Positions 24,914 through 34,697 of a DNA stretch of 61,528 nucleotides are shown here, piece by piece. The notes under the pieces were generated by a model that was given only the letters and a program-made list of their open reading frames with translations, did no database searches and had not been told where the DNA came from. Position 1 is the stretch's first letter. The number at the start of each line of letters is the position of its first letter. The position numbers were made by a program, and so were the translations under genes. Origin of the DNA: Actinomycetota bacterium (lineage in GTDB: Bacteria; Actinomycetota; Acidimicrobiia; Acidimicrobiales; Ilumatobacteraceae); NCBI GenBank assembly GCA_016871355.1, contig VFZC01000014.1, positions 1 to 61,528 on the forward strand, written 5' to 3'.

Positions 24914-26403
24914 GTGTTCGTTTCCGTTTCGAATCGGTCGGGAAGGCCCATCTTCCCGGGGTTGAGAATGCCATGCGGGTCGAGAGCGTTCTTGATCGCG
25001 CCCACGACATCGAGTGCCGACCCCAACGCTTCGGCGACGAATCGGGCCCGGTTGAGGCCGACGCCGTGATGGTGGCTGAGGTTGCCGCCCGCATTCAGGA
25101 TGGCGCGCGTGCCGGCCTCCCAGAGAGCGTTGTACGTGCGCTCGAATTCGTCGGCCGGCGGGCTGGCCGCGAACGTGAAGTAGAGGCACGCGCCATCGGT
25201 GTAACTGTGCGAGAGATGACACGTCGCCGATCGCGCATGCTCGACGGCAAGGAGTGCCGATGTGGCGGCATCGAAGATGGTCGGCAACCGCGACCACGCT
25301 CCGGTGATCTCCATCGTGTCGACGACGAATCCCTTGCGAGTGAGCGCTTGTAGCGCGCTGGTGTCGTTGCGGTGGTGCAGCCACTTCTCCACCGGTTCGA
25401 CGTCGCGGGGCAAGCATCCGGTCGTGGCCAGACATTCTTCGTCGACCACCGACATGGTGGCCGACACCGAGGCCACATCACCTTCGTCGAGGACGAGCAG
25501 CACGCACACGTCTCCGTCTCCACCTTGACCGCGTTTGCTTTCGGGGCCGTCGTACAGACGCAGAACGGCGGGAGTCGCTCCGCGTTGCATGATGCGCCGA
25601 CAGGCGTCGAGACCCGAAGCGAAGTCGCCGAATCCGTACACCGCGCGTCGCTCACACACCGCCGCGGGGTGAAGACGCAACCACGCGCGCGTGATGATGC
25701 CGAGCGTGCCTTCGCTACCCACGAACACCTGGTTGAGATCGGGGCCGGCGGCGGCGCGCGGTGCACCACCGGTGCGGATCACGCGACCGTCGGCGAGAAC
25801 CACTTCGAGTCCGACGACCATGTCTTCGATCTTCCCGTAACGAGTGGAGTACTGGCCGGCGCCACGACAGGCCAGCCAGCCGCCCACGGTCGAGATGTCG
25901 AAACTCTGCGGGTAATGACCGAGTGTCAGACCGAGTGGCGCCAGATGAGCTTCGAGGTCGGGGCCGAACGTGCCCGGGAGAACTTCGGCCACCAAGGAGA
26001 TGTCGTCGACCGAGACGACCCCGTGCATCGCCGACAGATCGAGGAGCACACCGCCGTGCAGCGGAATGGACGCGCCGCACACGCCGCTGCGACCACCGGC
26101 CGCGGTCACGGGAATGTGCTCGGCGTGACAGATCGCGAGGATGGCGCTCACTTGTTCGGTCGTGGTCGGTCGACTCAACACGGCCGCAGATTGCGGAACG
26201 AATCCGTCGAGAGCCCACCGCATGGCCAGTGGCCACCAGTCGCGACTCGCATCGGCAATCGCTTCGGAGTCGGCCGCTGTCGTGAGAGTGGGGGCGATCG
26301 CCGCGAGACGCTCGGCCACCTCGCCCGCCACTGCGACGGCCTTCGTCGTCAGCCGCGGAGTATGCGGAGCGACCAGTTCGATCGGGGGAGTGGGTTCACG
26401 CAT
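24910..26403 (-). CDS. FAD-binding oxidase, alkylglycerone-phosphate synthase-like
   Basis: About 497 residues from ATG 26403, overlapping the glpD end by 8 nt. A PCMH-type FAD domain (SRPTTTEQVSAILAICHAEH, AAGGRSGVCGASIPLHGGV, the PGTFGPDLEAHLA and STVGGWLACRGAGQYSTRYG segments) is followed by the FAD-oxidase C domain (GVGLNRARFVAEALG, LDPHGILNPGKMGLP). This architecture matches eukaryotic AGPS, which makes ether-lipid precursors, and mycobacterial flavoproteins near glpD. The catalytic Tyr region and His-rich stretch (LSHHHGVGL) are visible. Bacterial members may act on glycerolipids or as D-2-hydroxyacid dehydrogenases; substrate uncertain. Confidence 0.85.
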   Translation of the reverse strand: MREPTPPIELVAPHTPRLTTKAVAVAGEVAERLAAIAPTLTTAADSEAIADASRDWWPLAMRWALDGFVPQSAAVLSRPTTTEQVSAILAICHAEHIPVTAAGGRSGVCGASIPLHGGVLLDLSAMHGVVSVDDISLVAEVLPGTFGPDLEAHLAPLGLTLGHYPQSFDISTVGGWLACRGAGQYSTRYGKIEDMVVGLEVVLADGRVIRTGGAPRAAAGPDLNQVFVGSEGTLGIITRAWLRLHPAAVCERRAVYGFGDFASGLDACRRIMQRGATPAVLRLYDGPESKRGQGGDGDVCVLLVLDEGDVASVSATMSVVDEECLATTGCLPRDVEPVEKWLHHRNDTSALQALTRKGFVVDTMEITGAWSRLPTIFDAATSALLAVEHARSATCHLSHSYTDGACLYFTFAASPPADEFERTYNALWEAGTRAILNAGGNLSHHHGVGLNRARFVAEALGSALDVVGAIKNALDPHGILNPGKMGLPDRFETETNT

Positions 26404-27895
26404 ACGACTCGACCTCCCGGCGACAGATGCGATCGAAGGATTCGACTTCGAGATCGACACGCGTGGCGTCCCAACCGAGGAGTGGGGCGATCAGTTCGGC
26501 CGTCGAACGGGCCGCGCGACGGGCACCTTCGCGATCGAACAAGAGCGCCCGCGTGCGCCGCGACAACACGTCGTCGAGTGTGGTGGCCATTTCGTGCCTC
26601 ACCGCGTACACCGCTTCGGCTCGGGTGTACGGCAGACCGTCCACCAGGGGGAGACCCAACGACGAATCGGCTGCCACGAGAGCGGCGAGTTCGCGATCGC
26701 GTTGGCGACCACTGATCCCCAGTCGCTTGGTGCGGCACTTGTCGTTGCGCCCGAGTCGCTCGACCACTAGGTCGACGGTTTCTTCCGCCATGTGTCGGTA
26801 GGTGGTCAATTTTCCGCCGTTCACCGTGATCACACCGTTCGCACCTTCTTTGATGAGATGGCGACGCGACAAGTCGGCCGTGCGACCGTCGGCGTCGCCG
26901 GTGACGAGCGGACGAAGGCCGGCCCACGTCCCGGTGATGTCGGACTCCGACAAACCAGTGGTGACGGACGCGTTGAGTGCGCGTAACACGTACTCGATGT
27001 CGGCCTTGGTGCACTGCGGATCGTCGAGCGGACCCTCGTAGTCAGTGTCGGTGGTGCCGACGTACGTGTGCGTGAACGTTCCGTCGGGACGCGGACCCCA
27101 CGGCACCACGAAGAGACTGCGTTTGTCCTTCGGTACCGGAATCACCACGGCAATCGTGTTGCGCACCTTGTCCCACGGAACCGTGATGTGAATTCCCTTG
27201 GCCGGGCGCGTGGGGACCTCGGTGTTCCACACGCCGGTCGCGTCCACGATCACCCGCGCGCGCACCGCAAAGTTGCGATCGTCGAACGAAACCGAACCAT
27301 TCGTGTACGTGCAACGATTCACGAGAACGGCACCGTGTTCGGCGGCGGTTCGCGCCAGGCTGATGCACAGTCGAGCATCGTCGGCTTGCGCGTCGTAGTA
27401 CACGTACGCCGAAGCGAGTCGTTGAGTCGGCATAGTCGGCATGTAGGCGGCGGCCCGCTTCTTGCGCAGTCGTCGGTGCAGCCGTCCGATGCGCACACCG
27501 CCGGTCGCGTCGTACATCCAGAGCGCCGAGCCGAGAGCCCGCGCGATCTTCTTCGACACGACTCCATCCTTGGTGAGGATCGGGATCATGAAGGGGAGGA
27601 CCGACACGAGATGCGGCGCGTTGCGGATGAGGCGCTGCCGTTCGTGCAACGCCTCGTACACGAGGCGCACATCGCCCTGTTGCAAGTAACGCAGTCCGCC
27701 GTGGATGAGTTTCGAACTCTTCGACGACGTACCGTTGGCGAAATCGCCCTTGTCCACCAGTGCGGTGCGCAGGCCACGACGGGCCGCGTCGACCGCGACA
27801 CCGAGACCAGTGACCCCACCACCCACCACGAGGAGGTCGAACTCGCCCTGCTCGAGGGCGGCCACCATCGCGGAGCGTTCGAACGGGTGACCCAC
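26396..27895 (-). CDS. glpD: Aerobic glycerol-3-phosphate dehydrogenase
   Basis: 499 residues, GTG start. FAD-dependent, membrane-associated oxidation of glycerol-3-phosphate to dihydroxyacetone phosphate feeding the quinone pool. FAD motif LLVVGGGVTGLGVAVDAARRG, the family signature SSKSSKLIHGGLRYLQ, the GTTDTDYEGPL segment and the DAO_C domain at the C-terminus (LPYTRAEAVYAVRHEMATTLDDVL). First gene of the leftward operon. A TACGGT -10 box (27902-27907, minus) lies 6 nt before the GTG: leaderless. Its promoter region is shared with the divergent fur gene. Confidence 0.95.
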   Translation of the reverse strand: MGHPFERSAMVAALEQGEFDLLVVGGGVTGLGVAVDAARRGLRTALVDKGDFANGTSSKSSKLIHGGLRYLQQGDVRLVYEALHERQRLIRNAPHLVSVLPFMIPILTKDGVVSKKIARALGSALWMYDATGGVRIGRLHRRLRKKRAAAYMPTMPTQRLASAYVYYDAQADDARLCISLARTAAEHGAVLVNRCTYTNGSVSFDDRNFAVRARVIVDATGVWNTEVPTRPAKGIHITVPWDKVRNTIAVVIPVPKDKRSLFVVPWGPRPDGTFTHTYVGTTDTDYEGPLDDPQCTKADIEYVLRALNASVTTGLSESDITGTWAGLRPLVTGDADGRTADLSRRHLIKEGANGVITVNGGKLTTYRHMAEETVDLVVERLGRNDKCRTKRLGISGRQRDRELAALVAADSSLGLPLVDGLPYTRAEAVYAVRHEMATTLDDVLSRRTRALLFDREGARRAARSTAELIAPLLGWDATRVDLEVESFDRICRREVESYA

Positions 27896-27951
27896 GCCGC
27901 CACCGTAGCGGGTGGTCTGACCAGGCCTTTTACGAGACGCTTTTCACAGTC

Positions 27952-27997
27952 TGCGAATCTGCACGTCTTGAAGATTGGCACGGTGCGCACGTACCGT
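27952..27997 (+). promoter_or_regulatory. fur promoter with overlapping inverted repeat (possible operator)
   Basis: -35 TTGAAG (27968-27973), 18-nt spacer, -10 TACCGT (27992-27997), 6 nt before the fur ATG (leaderless). An inverted repeat TGCGAATCT / AGATTGGCA (27952-27960 / 27972-27980, 8 of 9 positions pairing) overlaps the -35 and could be an autoregulatory operator. It does not match classical Fur or PerR boxes. Confidence 0.45.
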
Positions 27998-28003
27998 GTC
28001 GGC

Positions 28004-28426
28004 ATGCGTTCACCGGCCGACCTGACCGAAGCCTTCCGGGCTCACGGCCTGAAGGTCACGCCCCAGCGCCAGTTGCTCTTCCGCCTGATGCACGGCAACG
28101 AATGCCACCCCACGGCCGAATCGCTCTTCCAGACGGCCAGTGAGCAGATGCCGGGCATCTCGTTGCGCACCGTGTACCAGACCCTCAACGATCTGGCGAC
28201 GATGGGCGAACTGCGGTCGCTCGATCTCGGCACCGGTGCGGTGCGATTCGACCCGAACATCGACGACCACCACCATGTGGTCTGCGATCGTTGCAGTGAC
28301 GTCCGCGATGTGTACGTCTCGGGTTCCGACGCACTGTCCATTCAAGGTCTCGACGGGTTCGCCGTGTCCAACACGTCGATCCTGTTCAACGGTCTCTGCC
28401 CGCGGTGCGCCGCGGACAGCGAGTAA
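28004..28426 (+). CDS. Fur-family metal/peroxide-responsive repressor
   Basis: 140 residues. Winged helix: [15 protein letters not shown] and [18 protein letters not shown]. Metal-binding and dimerisation part: [21 protein letters not shown] holds the His-rich regulatory site and the first CxxC, and [14 protein letters not shown] holds the second CxxC of the structural zinc site. Adjacency to a rubrerythrin operon suggests a PerR-like peroxide sensor rather than iron-sensing Fur; Zur cannot be excluded since a Zur-like box lies 19 kb away. The ATG is leaderless after TACCGT. Confidence 0.9.
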   Translation: MRSPADLTEAFRAHGLKVTPQRQLLFRLMHGNECHPTAESLFQTASEQMPGISLRTVYQTLNDLATMGELRSLDLGTGAVRFDPNIDDHHHVVCDRCSDVRDVYVSGSDALSIQGLDGFAVSNTSILFNGLCPRCAADSE

Positions 28427-28464
28427 CACCCATCCAACCCACCAACTGCACAAGGAGTCATGTC

Positions 28465-28878
<414 letters not shown>

Positions 28879-28893
28879 TCGATCCTGATCGCA

Positions 28894-28928
28894 TCGGGCC
28901 CTTCGTCGCTTGGTGACGGGGGGCCCGA
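28894..28928 (+). terminator. Stem-loop between rubrerythrin and the Fe-S protein gene
   Basis: Arms TCGGGCCC (28894-28901) and GGGCCCGA (28921-28928), 19-nt loop, no T-tract. Could partly terminate or protect the rubrerythrin mRNA, giving higher expression of the first gene than of the downstream pair. Confidence 0.5.
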
Positions 28929-28945
28929 GGCAGGAGTATCTCACC

Positions 28946-30247
28946 ATGACCATCACGTACGATCCGAACCACCCGAGGTACTTGGACGAAAAAGACGTCC
29001 GTGATGAACTGACCCGCGTCTACGACCTGTGCCACGGTTGCCGCCTGTGCTTCAAGTACTGCACCGCGTTCCCCACTCTGTTCGACTTCGTCGATCGCCA
29101 CGACGATCAGGACGCCGGCAAGATGACGCCGGCCCAACAGGATCAGGTCATCGACGAGTGCTTCCAATGCAAGCTCTGTTACATCAACTGCCCGTACATC
29201 CCGGGTCAGAGCGAATGGGAGCTCGACTTCCCGCGCCTCATGTTGCGCGCCGACGCCATGCGGCATCACAACAAGCAGATCACCGTGCGTGATCGTCTGA
29301 CCACCGACGTGATGGGGCGAACCGATCTGCTCGGCATGGTCGCCACCGCCACTCCGGTCATGAACAAGATGATGGGCGCCAAGAACGGTTCGCTCGTGCG
29401 CAAAGTCATCGAAAAGACCGCCGGAGTCTCGAGCCAGCGTCTGCTTCCTCCGTTCGCCCGCCAGCGCTTCACCACCTGGTTCAAGCGCCGCCCCAAGTTG
29501 CGTCTCGGCAAGCGTCAGGGTCGCGTCGCGGTGTACCCCACCTGCCTCGTCGAGTACCAGGCCCCCGAGATCGGTCAAGACCTCGTGAAGGTGTACGAGC
29601 GCAATGGCGTCGAGTGCACCTTGGCCGACACCACGAAGTGCTGCGGTGCGCCGTTCTTGCACAGCGGCGACATCGATCAGTTCAAAAAGGTCGCCGCCGA
29701 GAACGTGAAGGCTCTGGCCGAAAGTGTTCGCAAGGGCAACGACATCGTCGTTCCGCAGCCCACGTGCGGCTACGTCCTGAAGAAGGACTATGTCGATTAC
29801 ATCGGCGGACCCGACGCCACGTTGGTCTCCGAGCACACATTCGACGCGGCCGAGTACCTCGTGAATCTGCACAAGGGTGAAGGCACGTCGCTCGACACAG
29901 AGTTCAACGGCGACGTTCCCGAAACCATCACGTATCACACGCCGTGTCACCTGCGGGCTCAGAACATCGGTCTGAAGAGCCGCGACCTCATGAAGCTCAC
30001 CGGCGCCAAGATCAAGTTGGTGCAGCAGTGCTCGGGCATCGACGGCATGTGGGGTCTGCGGGCCGAGAACGCCGAACTCTCCATCCCCATCGCCAAGAAG
30101 TTGGGCGACGAAATCATCAAGGCGGGCGGCGACGTCGTCACCGGCGACTGCCACCTGGCCAACACAGCCATCAACGAACAGACGGGCCGCGAACCATTGC
30201 ACCCCCTGCAAGTGGTCGCGCGGGCCTACGGAATCCCCCAGGAGTAA
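28946..30247 (+). CDS. Heterodisulfide-reductase-like Fe-S protein with CCG domains (GlpC/HdrD type)
   Basis: 433 residues. Two 4Fe-4S motifs near the N-terminus, [17 protein letters not shown] and [16 protein letters not shown], then two cysteine-rich CCG domains, with [11 protein letters not shown] in the first and the CHLRAQNIG and [10 protein letters not shown] segments in the second. Family members pass electrons to or from quinones or disulfides. Operon with rubrerythrin upstream and DUF3501 downstream (3 nt gap), a trio I know from many bacteria and associate with oxidative stress. It may be the electron donor to the rubrerythrin, which lacks its own rubredoxin; that is inference. RBS CAGGAG at 28931-28936. 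Confidence 0.9.
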   Translation: MTITYDPNHPRYLDEKDVRDELTRVYDLCHGCRLCFKYCTAFPTLFDFVDRHDDQDAGKMTPAQQDQVIDECFQCKLCYINCPYIPGQSEWELDFPRLMLRADAMRHHNKQITVRDRLTTDVMGRTDLLGMVATATPVMNKMMGAKNGSLVRKVIEKTAGVSSQRLLPPFARQRFTTWFKRRPKLRLGKRQGRVAVYPTCLVEYQAPEIGQDLVKVYERNGVECTLADTTKCCGAPFLHSGDIDQFKKVAAENVKALAESVRKGNDIVVPQPTCGYVLKKDYVDYIGGPDATLVSEHTFDAAEYLVNLHKGEGTSLDTEFNGDVPETITYHTPCHLRAQNIGLKSRDLMKLTGAKIKLVQQCSGIDGMWGLRAENAELSIPIAKKLGDEIIKAGGDVVTGDCHLANTAINEQTGREPLHPLQVVARAYGIPQE

Positions 30248-30250
30248 TCC

Positions 30251-30835
30251 ATGAAACTCACCCTCGACGACATCCTCGACGTGCGCGCGTACGAGCGCGA
30301 GCGTGACGCCTACCGAAGCCGCATCATCGACCTGAAGTCGCGTCGGCGCTTGCCACTCGGCACGTTCATCTCGCTCATCTTCGAGAACCGCGAGACCATT
30401 CGTTCGCAGATCCAGGAGATGGCGCGGGCCGAGCAACTCACCACCGACGAAGAGATCCAGATCGAGCTCGACATCTACAACTCGTTGATCCCGGGCTCGG
30501 GCCGGCTGTGCGCGACGTTGTTCATCGAACTCACCAGTGACGACTCGATGCGCGAGTGGCTGCCGCGTCTGGTGGGCATCGAGCGCTCGTTGGTGCTGCG
30601 CCTCGCCGATGGTCGCGAGATTCGTTCGTACCCCGAGGCTCAGCACGAGTCGCAGCTCACCCGCGCCGACATCACCTCGGCGGTCCACTATCTGCACTTC
30701 GACGTGTCGCCCGAGCAAGCGACTGCGCTCGAGGCCGGTGGGGCCACCTTGGTGTGCGATCACCCGGCCTATCGTGAGGAGATCGCGTTGAGCAGGGTGA
30801 ACGTCACCGAATTGCTCTCTGACCTTCGCAACTGA
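30251..30835 (+). CDS. DUF3501 family protein
   Basis: 194 residues, recognised as DUF3501 from the LTLDDILDVRAYERERDAYR start and SLIFENRETIRSQIQEMARA, together with its usual place after rubrerythrin and the CCG Fe-S protein. Mostly alpha/beta, no membrane segments, only two cysteines. The family has no established biochemical function. It starts 3 nt after the Fe-S protein stop. Confidence 0.85.
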   Translation: MKLTLDDILDVRAYERERDAYRSRIIDLKSRRRLPLGTFISLIFENRETIRSQIQEMARAEQLTTDEEIQIELDIYNSLIPGSGRLCATLFIELTSDDSMREWLPRLVGIERSLVLRLADGREIRSYPEAQHESQLTRADITSAVHYLHFDVSPEQATALEAGGATLVCDHPAYREEIALSRVNVTELLSDLRN

Positions 30836-30838
30836 CCC

Positions 30839-30868
30839 TTTACAACGTCGCCGACCCGGTCCTAGGGT
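30839..30868 (+). promoter_or_regulatory. Candidate whiB promoter
   Basis: TTTACA (30839-30844), 18-nt spacer, TAGGGT (30863-30868), beginning 4 nt after the DUF3501 stop. A short palindrome TTGCCCC/GGGGCAA (30868-30883) overlaps the -10 and the expected transcription start. Confidence 0.45.
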
Positions 30869-30886
30869 TGCCCCTGGGGGCAAGTC

Positions 30887-31117
30887 ATGGACGTCGTGTG
30901 GCGCGAATTGGGGGCATGTCGGGGTCTCGATCCCGAGGTGTTCTTTCCGGAGACCGAGGAAGACGCGGTCGTCGCCAAGGACATCTGCCTCACCTGCGAC
31001 GTTCGCATCGCCTGCCTCGAACACGCGCTGAACAGCCGCGAGAAGGTCGGTGTGTGGGGCGGGACCACCGAGCGCGAGCGTCGGCGGATCATTCGCCAGC
31101 GGCGACGCACGGCTTAG
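30887..31117 (+). CDS. WhiB-family iron-sulfur transcriptional regulator
   Basis: 76 residues. Four conserved cysteines hold an oxygen- and nitric-oxide-sensitive 4Fe-4S cluster: GACRG, then the DICLTCDVRIACLEHAL spacing (Cx2Cx5C). The GVWGGTTERERR turn and a basic C-terminal helix (RRIIRQRRR) are the sigma-factor and DNA interaction parts. Limited to actinobacteria and their phages, so it supports the phylum assignment. WhiB proteins act by binding the primary sigma factor; the targets here are unknown. Lies directly behind the rubrerythrin operon. Confidence 0.95.
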   Translation: MDVVWRELGACRGLDPEVFFPETEEDAVVAKDICLTCDVRIACLEHALNSREKVGVWGGTTERERRRIIRQRRRTA

Positions 31118-31146
31118 AGCTCGAGCATCGCCCGTAGCCTGACGGG

Positions 31147-32190
31147 GTGAATCCTGCGCTCGTCGACATCGGTGGTTGGCCGTCGATCGTCACGCGACTG
31201 CTCGATCGCGAGGATCTGCCGGCGGCCCACGCGCGTGCGGCCATGGCCACGATCTTGGCCGGTGATGCGACGCCGGCGCAGTTGATCGGGTTCATCATCG
31301 CGTTGCGTGCCAAGGGCGAAACTCCCGAAGAACTGTCGGGTCTCCTCGACGCCGTTCTCGATGCGGCTGAAATCGTTCCGCTGTCCGACGAACTGCGCGA
31401 TCGTGCGGTCGACATCGTCGGGACGGGTGGAGATCGCAGTCATTCCGTAAACGTGAGCACGATGTCGGCACTCGTCGTGGCCGGTGCCGGTGTGCCGGTG
31501 TGCAAGCACGGTGCGCGTGCGTCGTCGTCGAAGTGCGGAACCGCCGATGTGCTCGAAGCTCTCGGTGTCGCCGTCGAAGTGGGCCCTGATGTGGTGTTGA
31601 AGTGCGTCGAGGAAGCCGGAATGGGTTTTTGTCTCGCGCCGCGTTATCACCCGGCTTTCCGGTTCGCCGCCGCGGCTCGTCGTGAAGTGGGCGTGCCCAC
31701 GGTTTTCAACCTGCTCGGACCCATGGCCAACCCGGGTCGGGTGCGCCGGCAACTGATCGGTGTGGCCAATCCGCAGGTGGCCGAGCGCATGCTCGCATCG
31801 CTCCGATTGCATGGCTCGATTTCGTCGTGGGTCGTTCACGGCGGCGGACTCGATGAACTCACGACCACCGGAACCTCCACGGTGCTGTCGTTGCGTGACA
31901 GCCAGGTGCGTTCGTTCACGGTCGATCCGGTGGCACTCGGATTGGCTCCGGCCATTCCCGACGAACTCCAAGGCGGCACACCCGACGTCAATGCCGAAGC
32001 AGTCCGCCGTGTCCTCGCCGGTGATCACGGTGCGCATCGCAACATCGTCGTGTTGAACGCCGCGGCCGGTCTGGTCGTCGCCGACCGTGCGTCCGATCTG
32101 GCCGAAGGAATCGAACGGGCCGCCGAGTCGATCGACTCCGGTGCGGCCGCGCGGGTGCTCCAACGTCTCGTCGAGGTCTCCAACCGTTGA
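31147..32190 (+). CDS. trpD: Anthranilate phosphoribosyltransferase
   Basis: 347 residues, GTG start. Transfers phosphoribose from PRPP to anthranilate in tryptophan synthesis. Motifs: VDIVGTGGDRSHSVNVST (PRPP binding), VCKHGARASSSKCGTADVLEALG, GFCLAPRYHPAF and FNLLGPMANPGR. Stand-alone rather than in a trp operon. A TAGCCT -10 box (31135-31140) lies 6 nt before the GTG, so the mRNA is leaderless. The stop overlaps the TTG start of thrB. Confidence 0.96.
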   Translation: MNPALVDIGGWPSIVTRLLDREDLPAAHARAAMATILAGDATPAQLIGFIIALRAKGETPEELSGLLDAVLDAAEIVPLSDELRDRAVDIVGTGGDRSHSVNVSTMSALVVAGAGVPVCKHGARASSSKCGTADVLEALGVAVEVGPDVVLKCVEEAGMGFCLAPRYHPAFRFAAAARREVGVPTVFNLLGPMANPGRVRRQLIGVANPQVAERMLASLRLHGSISSWVVHGGGLDELTTTGTSTVLSLRDSQVRSFTVDPVALGLAPAIPDELQGGTPDVNAEAVRRVLAGDHGAHRNIVVLNAAAGLVVADRASDLAEGIERAAESIDSGAAARVLQRLVEVSNR

Positions 32191-33008
32191 GAGTGTCGGT
32201 GCCGGCGTCCTCGGCGAATCTCGGAGCCGGATTCGACGTGCTCGGAATGGCGCTCACCATTCCGGCCGAACTCGGCATCGTCGACGGTGACGTTCCGGAG
32301 AAGGCCGAAATCGCCCGCGGTGCTCACCCGGCCGCCACGGCGTTCAGCTCGGCGGGAGGACGTGGCCAGGTCTGGGTGCGTACGAGTATTCCGTCGGGTC
32401 GCGGTCTCGGATTTTCCGGAGCCGTGCGCGTGGGAGCCATCGCGTTGGCGTTGCAGCAGTCGACGTCCGATGACGTTCTCGTCTCGCGCCGTCAGGAGAT
32501 CTTCGAACGAGCCGCCGTGCTCGAAGGCCACGGTGACAACGTGGCCGCCAGCACGTTCGGTGGGGTCGTGGTGGTGGCCGACGGTTCCGTGGGCCGCGTG
32601 CCGGTGGCGGTCGATCCGGCCATGGTGGTGTGGGTGCCGCCATTCAAGACGAACACGTCCAACAGTCGATCCACTCTGTCGTCGTCGGTGTCGCGGGTCG
32701 ATGCGGTGTTCAACATCGGACGGTCCTCGTTGTTCGTGGCGGCCCTGGCCAGCGGTGACGTGACGTTGCTCCGTGAAGCCACGAGAGATCGCTTGCATCA
32801 AGACGCTCGATTGGCGGCCGCTACGGCCAGCCGTGATGCACTCCAGGCAGCGCTGGCCACACCCGCGTGGGCGGCCTGGTTGTCGGGGTCGGGTCCGACC
32901 GTCGCGGTGATGTGTGATCGAACCGATGCCGAGCTCGTCAGCGCAGCATGGCCGAAAGGTCGTTCCATGATCGTGAGTATCGACCAGGTCGGGGCGCACT
33001 GGCTGTGA
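32187..33008 (+). CDS. thrB: Homoserine kinase
   Basis: 273-residue GHMP kinase converting homoserine to O-phosphohomoserine for threonine. Motif 1 is PASSANLGAGFDVLG, the ATP loop is IPSGRGLGFSGAVR, and motif 3 is AWLSGSGPTVAVM. TTG 32187 overlaps the trpD stop; a GTG two codons later (32193) is also possible. No threonine synthase or homoserine dehydrogenase gene is adjacent. It overlaps the 3' end of the opposing nuclease gene by 71 nt. Confidence 0.92.
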   Translation: MRVSVPASSANLGAGFDVLGMALTIPAELGIVDGDVPEKAEIARGAHPAATAFSSAGGRGQVWVRTSIPSGRGLGFSGAVRVGAIALALQQSTSDDVLVSRRQEIFERAAVLEGHGDNVAASTFGGVVVVADGSVGRVPVAVDPAMVVWVPPFKTNTSNSRSTLSSSVSRVDAVFNIGRSSLFVAALASGDVTLLREATRDRLHQDARLAAATASRDALQAALATPAWAAWLSGSGPTVAVMCDRTDAELVSAAWPKGRSMIVSIDQVGAHWL

Positions 33009-34683
33009 GGTCGAGCCGACGCAATGTCGGCAGGCCACGAACCGACAGCGCCCATTCACCCGAACACTCGTCGATCATCACGTCGTCGGCGGTTTCGAGA
33101 TGGCGGGCCACGCACATCACTTCATCGGCCACGTGACGGGGTAGTGGAACGTCGAGATCCGTTGGCTCGGGTGCGGTCAGGTGTTCGTCGAGTCCGAGCG
33201 GTGCATCGAACGACGAGAAGAAGCGGTCGTCGTGGCGAATGGCCGAGAGCACGCCGCCGTCGAACACGATGTGCGCGTCACCGAGTCGGACGGTGAGCAC
33301 GTCGGCGCGACGCAACGCGTCGATCGATCGCTGCCGTTGGAGCGCGGTGAGGAGAGCCTGGGCGCGGTCGCGCATCTCGGCGGCCTCTTCGAATCGTTGG
33401 TTGGCGGCCAGGTTCACGATGCGTTCGTGCAACATGTCGATGAGTGCGTCGGGTGACTCGGTGAGAGCCGACACGATGAATGCGACGATCTTGCGGTATT
33501 CGTCGCGATCGGCCTGACCCGAACACGGACACTGGGCCACGCCGAGTTGAGCGGCCGAGCACACCGGTGCATCGGGAGGGGCGACGTATTTGCGCCCCAT
33601 GCGAACGGTGCAGCGACGCAGCGGCATCACCGATTCGATCGCTTCGATCACCAGCCGGGCCGAAGTGCGCGTGGTGAACGGACCGAGATGCAAACCGCTC
33701 TTGGCCGGATTCTTCGACACCACCAGGCGGGGCCATTCCTCGTCGGTGGTGAGACGCACGTAGCAGTAACGATCGACGTTGGTACCGGCTCGGTTGTAGT
33801 GCGGAAGCAGACGTCCGATGAGGCGGAGTTCGAGCACGGCGGCCACGAGTGGGTGTGGAGTCGGAATGCAGTGGATCGAATGCGTCTGGCGCAGCATCGA
33901 GCCGATCTTGCGACGCGACTCGGCGGTGCCGAAGTAACTCCGCACGCGCTGACGAACGTTGCTGGCCTTGCCCACGTACAGCGGCTTGCCCGACGCATCG
34001 GCGAACACGTACACACCCGAGGAGCGCGGCAGGTCTTCGGTGAGGCGCAGTTTGGCGGCCAACGGGTGGGTCTCGAGGCGGGGGAGGCCGATGAGGTCGT
34101 CGAGGCCCATGACTCCGAAGCCCGAGGCGCGTTCGATGAGGAAGTGCAAGAGGTCGGCCGTGGCCAACGCGTCGTCGAGTGCGCGGTGACAGGGCTGGTG
34201 CGCGAGGCGAAGGCGTGACGCGAGGGTGCCGAGTTTGCAGTCGGGCACTTCGTCGCGCACCAGGCGACGGGCGAGTGGCACCGTGTCGATCACGCGATTG
34301 GTGAGCGGTTCGCGATCGGCGGTGATGAGTGCGGCGTTCACGAAGCCGATGTCGAAGCGCGCGTTGTGGGCGACGAGGACCGAATCGCCGATGAACTCGA
34401 CGAGCGACGGCAACACGGCCTCGATGCGCGGCGCGGGTAGCACCATGGCCTCGCTGATGCCGGTGAGGATCGTGATGTACGGAGGAATGGCGACGCCCGG
34501 ATTGACGAGGGTCTGAAACGTGCCGAGGCATTCGCCGCCGCGATACTTCACCGCACCGATCTCGGTGATTCGATCGACACCGGCCGAACCGCCGGTGGTT
34601 TCGAGGTCGAGGATGCAGAAGGTGACGTCGGACAGTGGTGTTCCGATCTCGTCGAACGACTTCTGTTGCTGCCCCGGGGCCAT
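32938..34683 (-). CDS. DEDDh exonuclease fused to a GIY-YIG (UvrC-type) nuclease domain
   Basis: 581 residues. N-terminal DnaQ-like exonuclease: FCILDLETTGG (DxE), VLVAHNARFDIGF and the HRALDDALATADLL end (H...D). Middle GIY-YIG nuclease: GVYVFADASGKPLYVGKASNVRQRVRSYF-type core as in UvrC. A UVR-like helix (IVNLAANQRFEEAAEMRDRA) follows, as in UvrB/UvrC. The combination is known from actinobacteria (for example mycobacterial Rv2191-type proteins) and is presumably DNA repair. ATG 34683 opens the conserved region; the frame stays open to 34764. A LexA-type box lies upstream. Confidence 0.9.
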   Translation of the reverse strand: MAPGQQQKSFDEIGTPLSDVTFCILDLETTGGSAGVDRITEIGAVKYRGGECLGTFQTLVNPGVAIPPYITILTGISEAMVLPAPRIEAVLPSLVEFIGDSVLVAHNARFDIGFVNAALITADREPLTNRVIDTVPLARRLVRDEVPDCKLGTLASRLRLAHQPCHRALDDALATADLLHFLIERASGFGVMGLDDLIGLPRLETHPLAAKLRLTEDLPRSSGVYVFADASGKPLYVGKASNVRQRVRSYFGTAESRRKIGSMLRQTHSIHCIPTPHPLVAAVLELRLIGRLLPHYNRAGTNVDRYCYVRLTTDEEWPRLVVSKNPAKSGLHLGPFTTRTSARLVIEAIESVMPLRRCTVRMGRKYVAPPDAPVCSAAQLGVAQCPCSGQADRDEYRKIVAFIVSALTESPDALIDMLHERIVNLAANQRFEEAAEMRDRAQALLTALQRQRSIDALRRADVLTVRLGDAHIVFDGGVLSAIRHDDRFFSSFDAPLGLDEHLTAPEPTDLDVPLPRHVADEVMCVARHLETADDVMIDECSGEWALSVRGLPTLRRLDLTASAPRPGRYSRSWNDLSAMLR

Positions 34684-34697
34684 TCGCCGAGTGTCCC

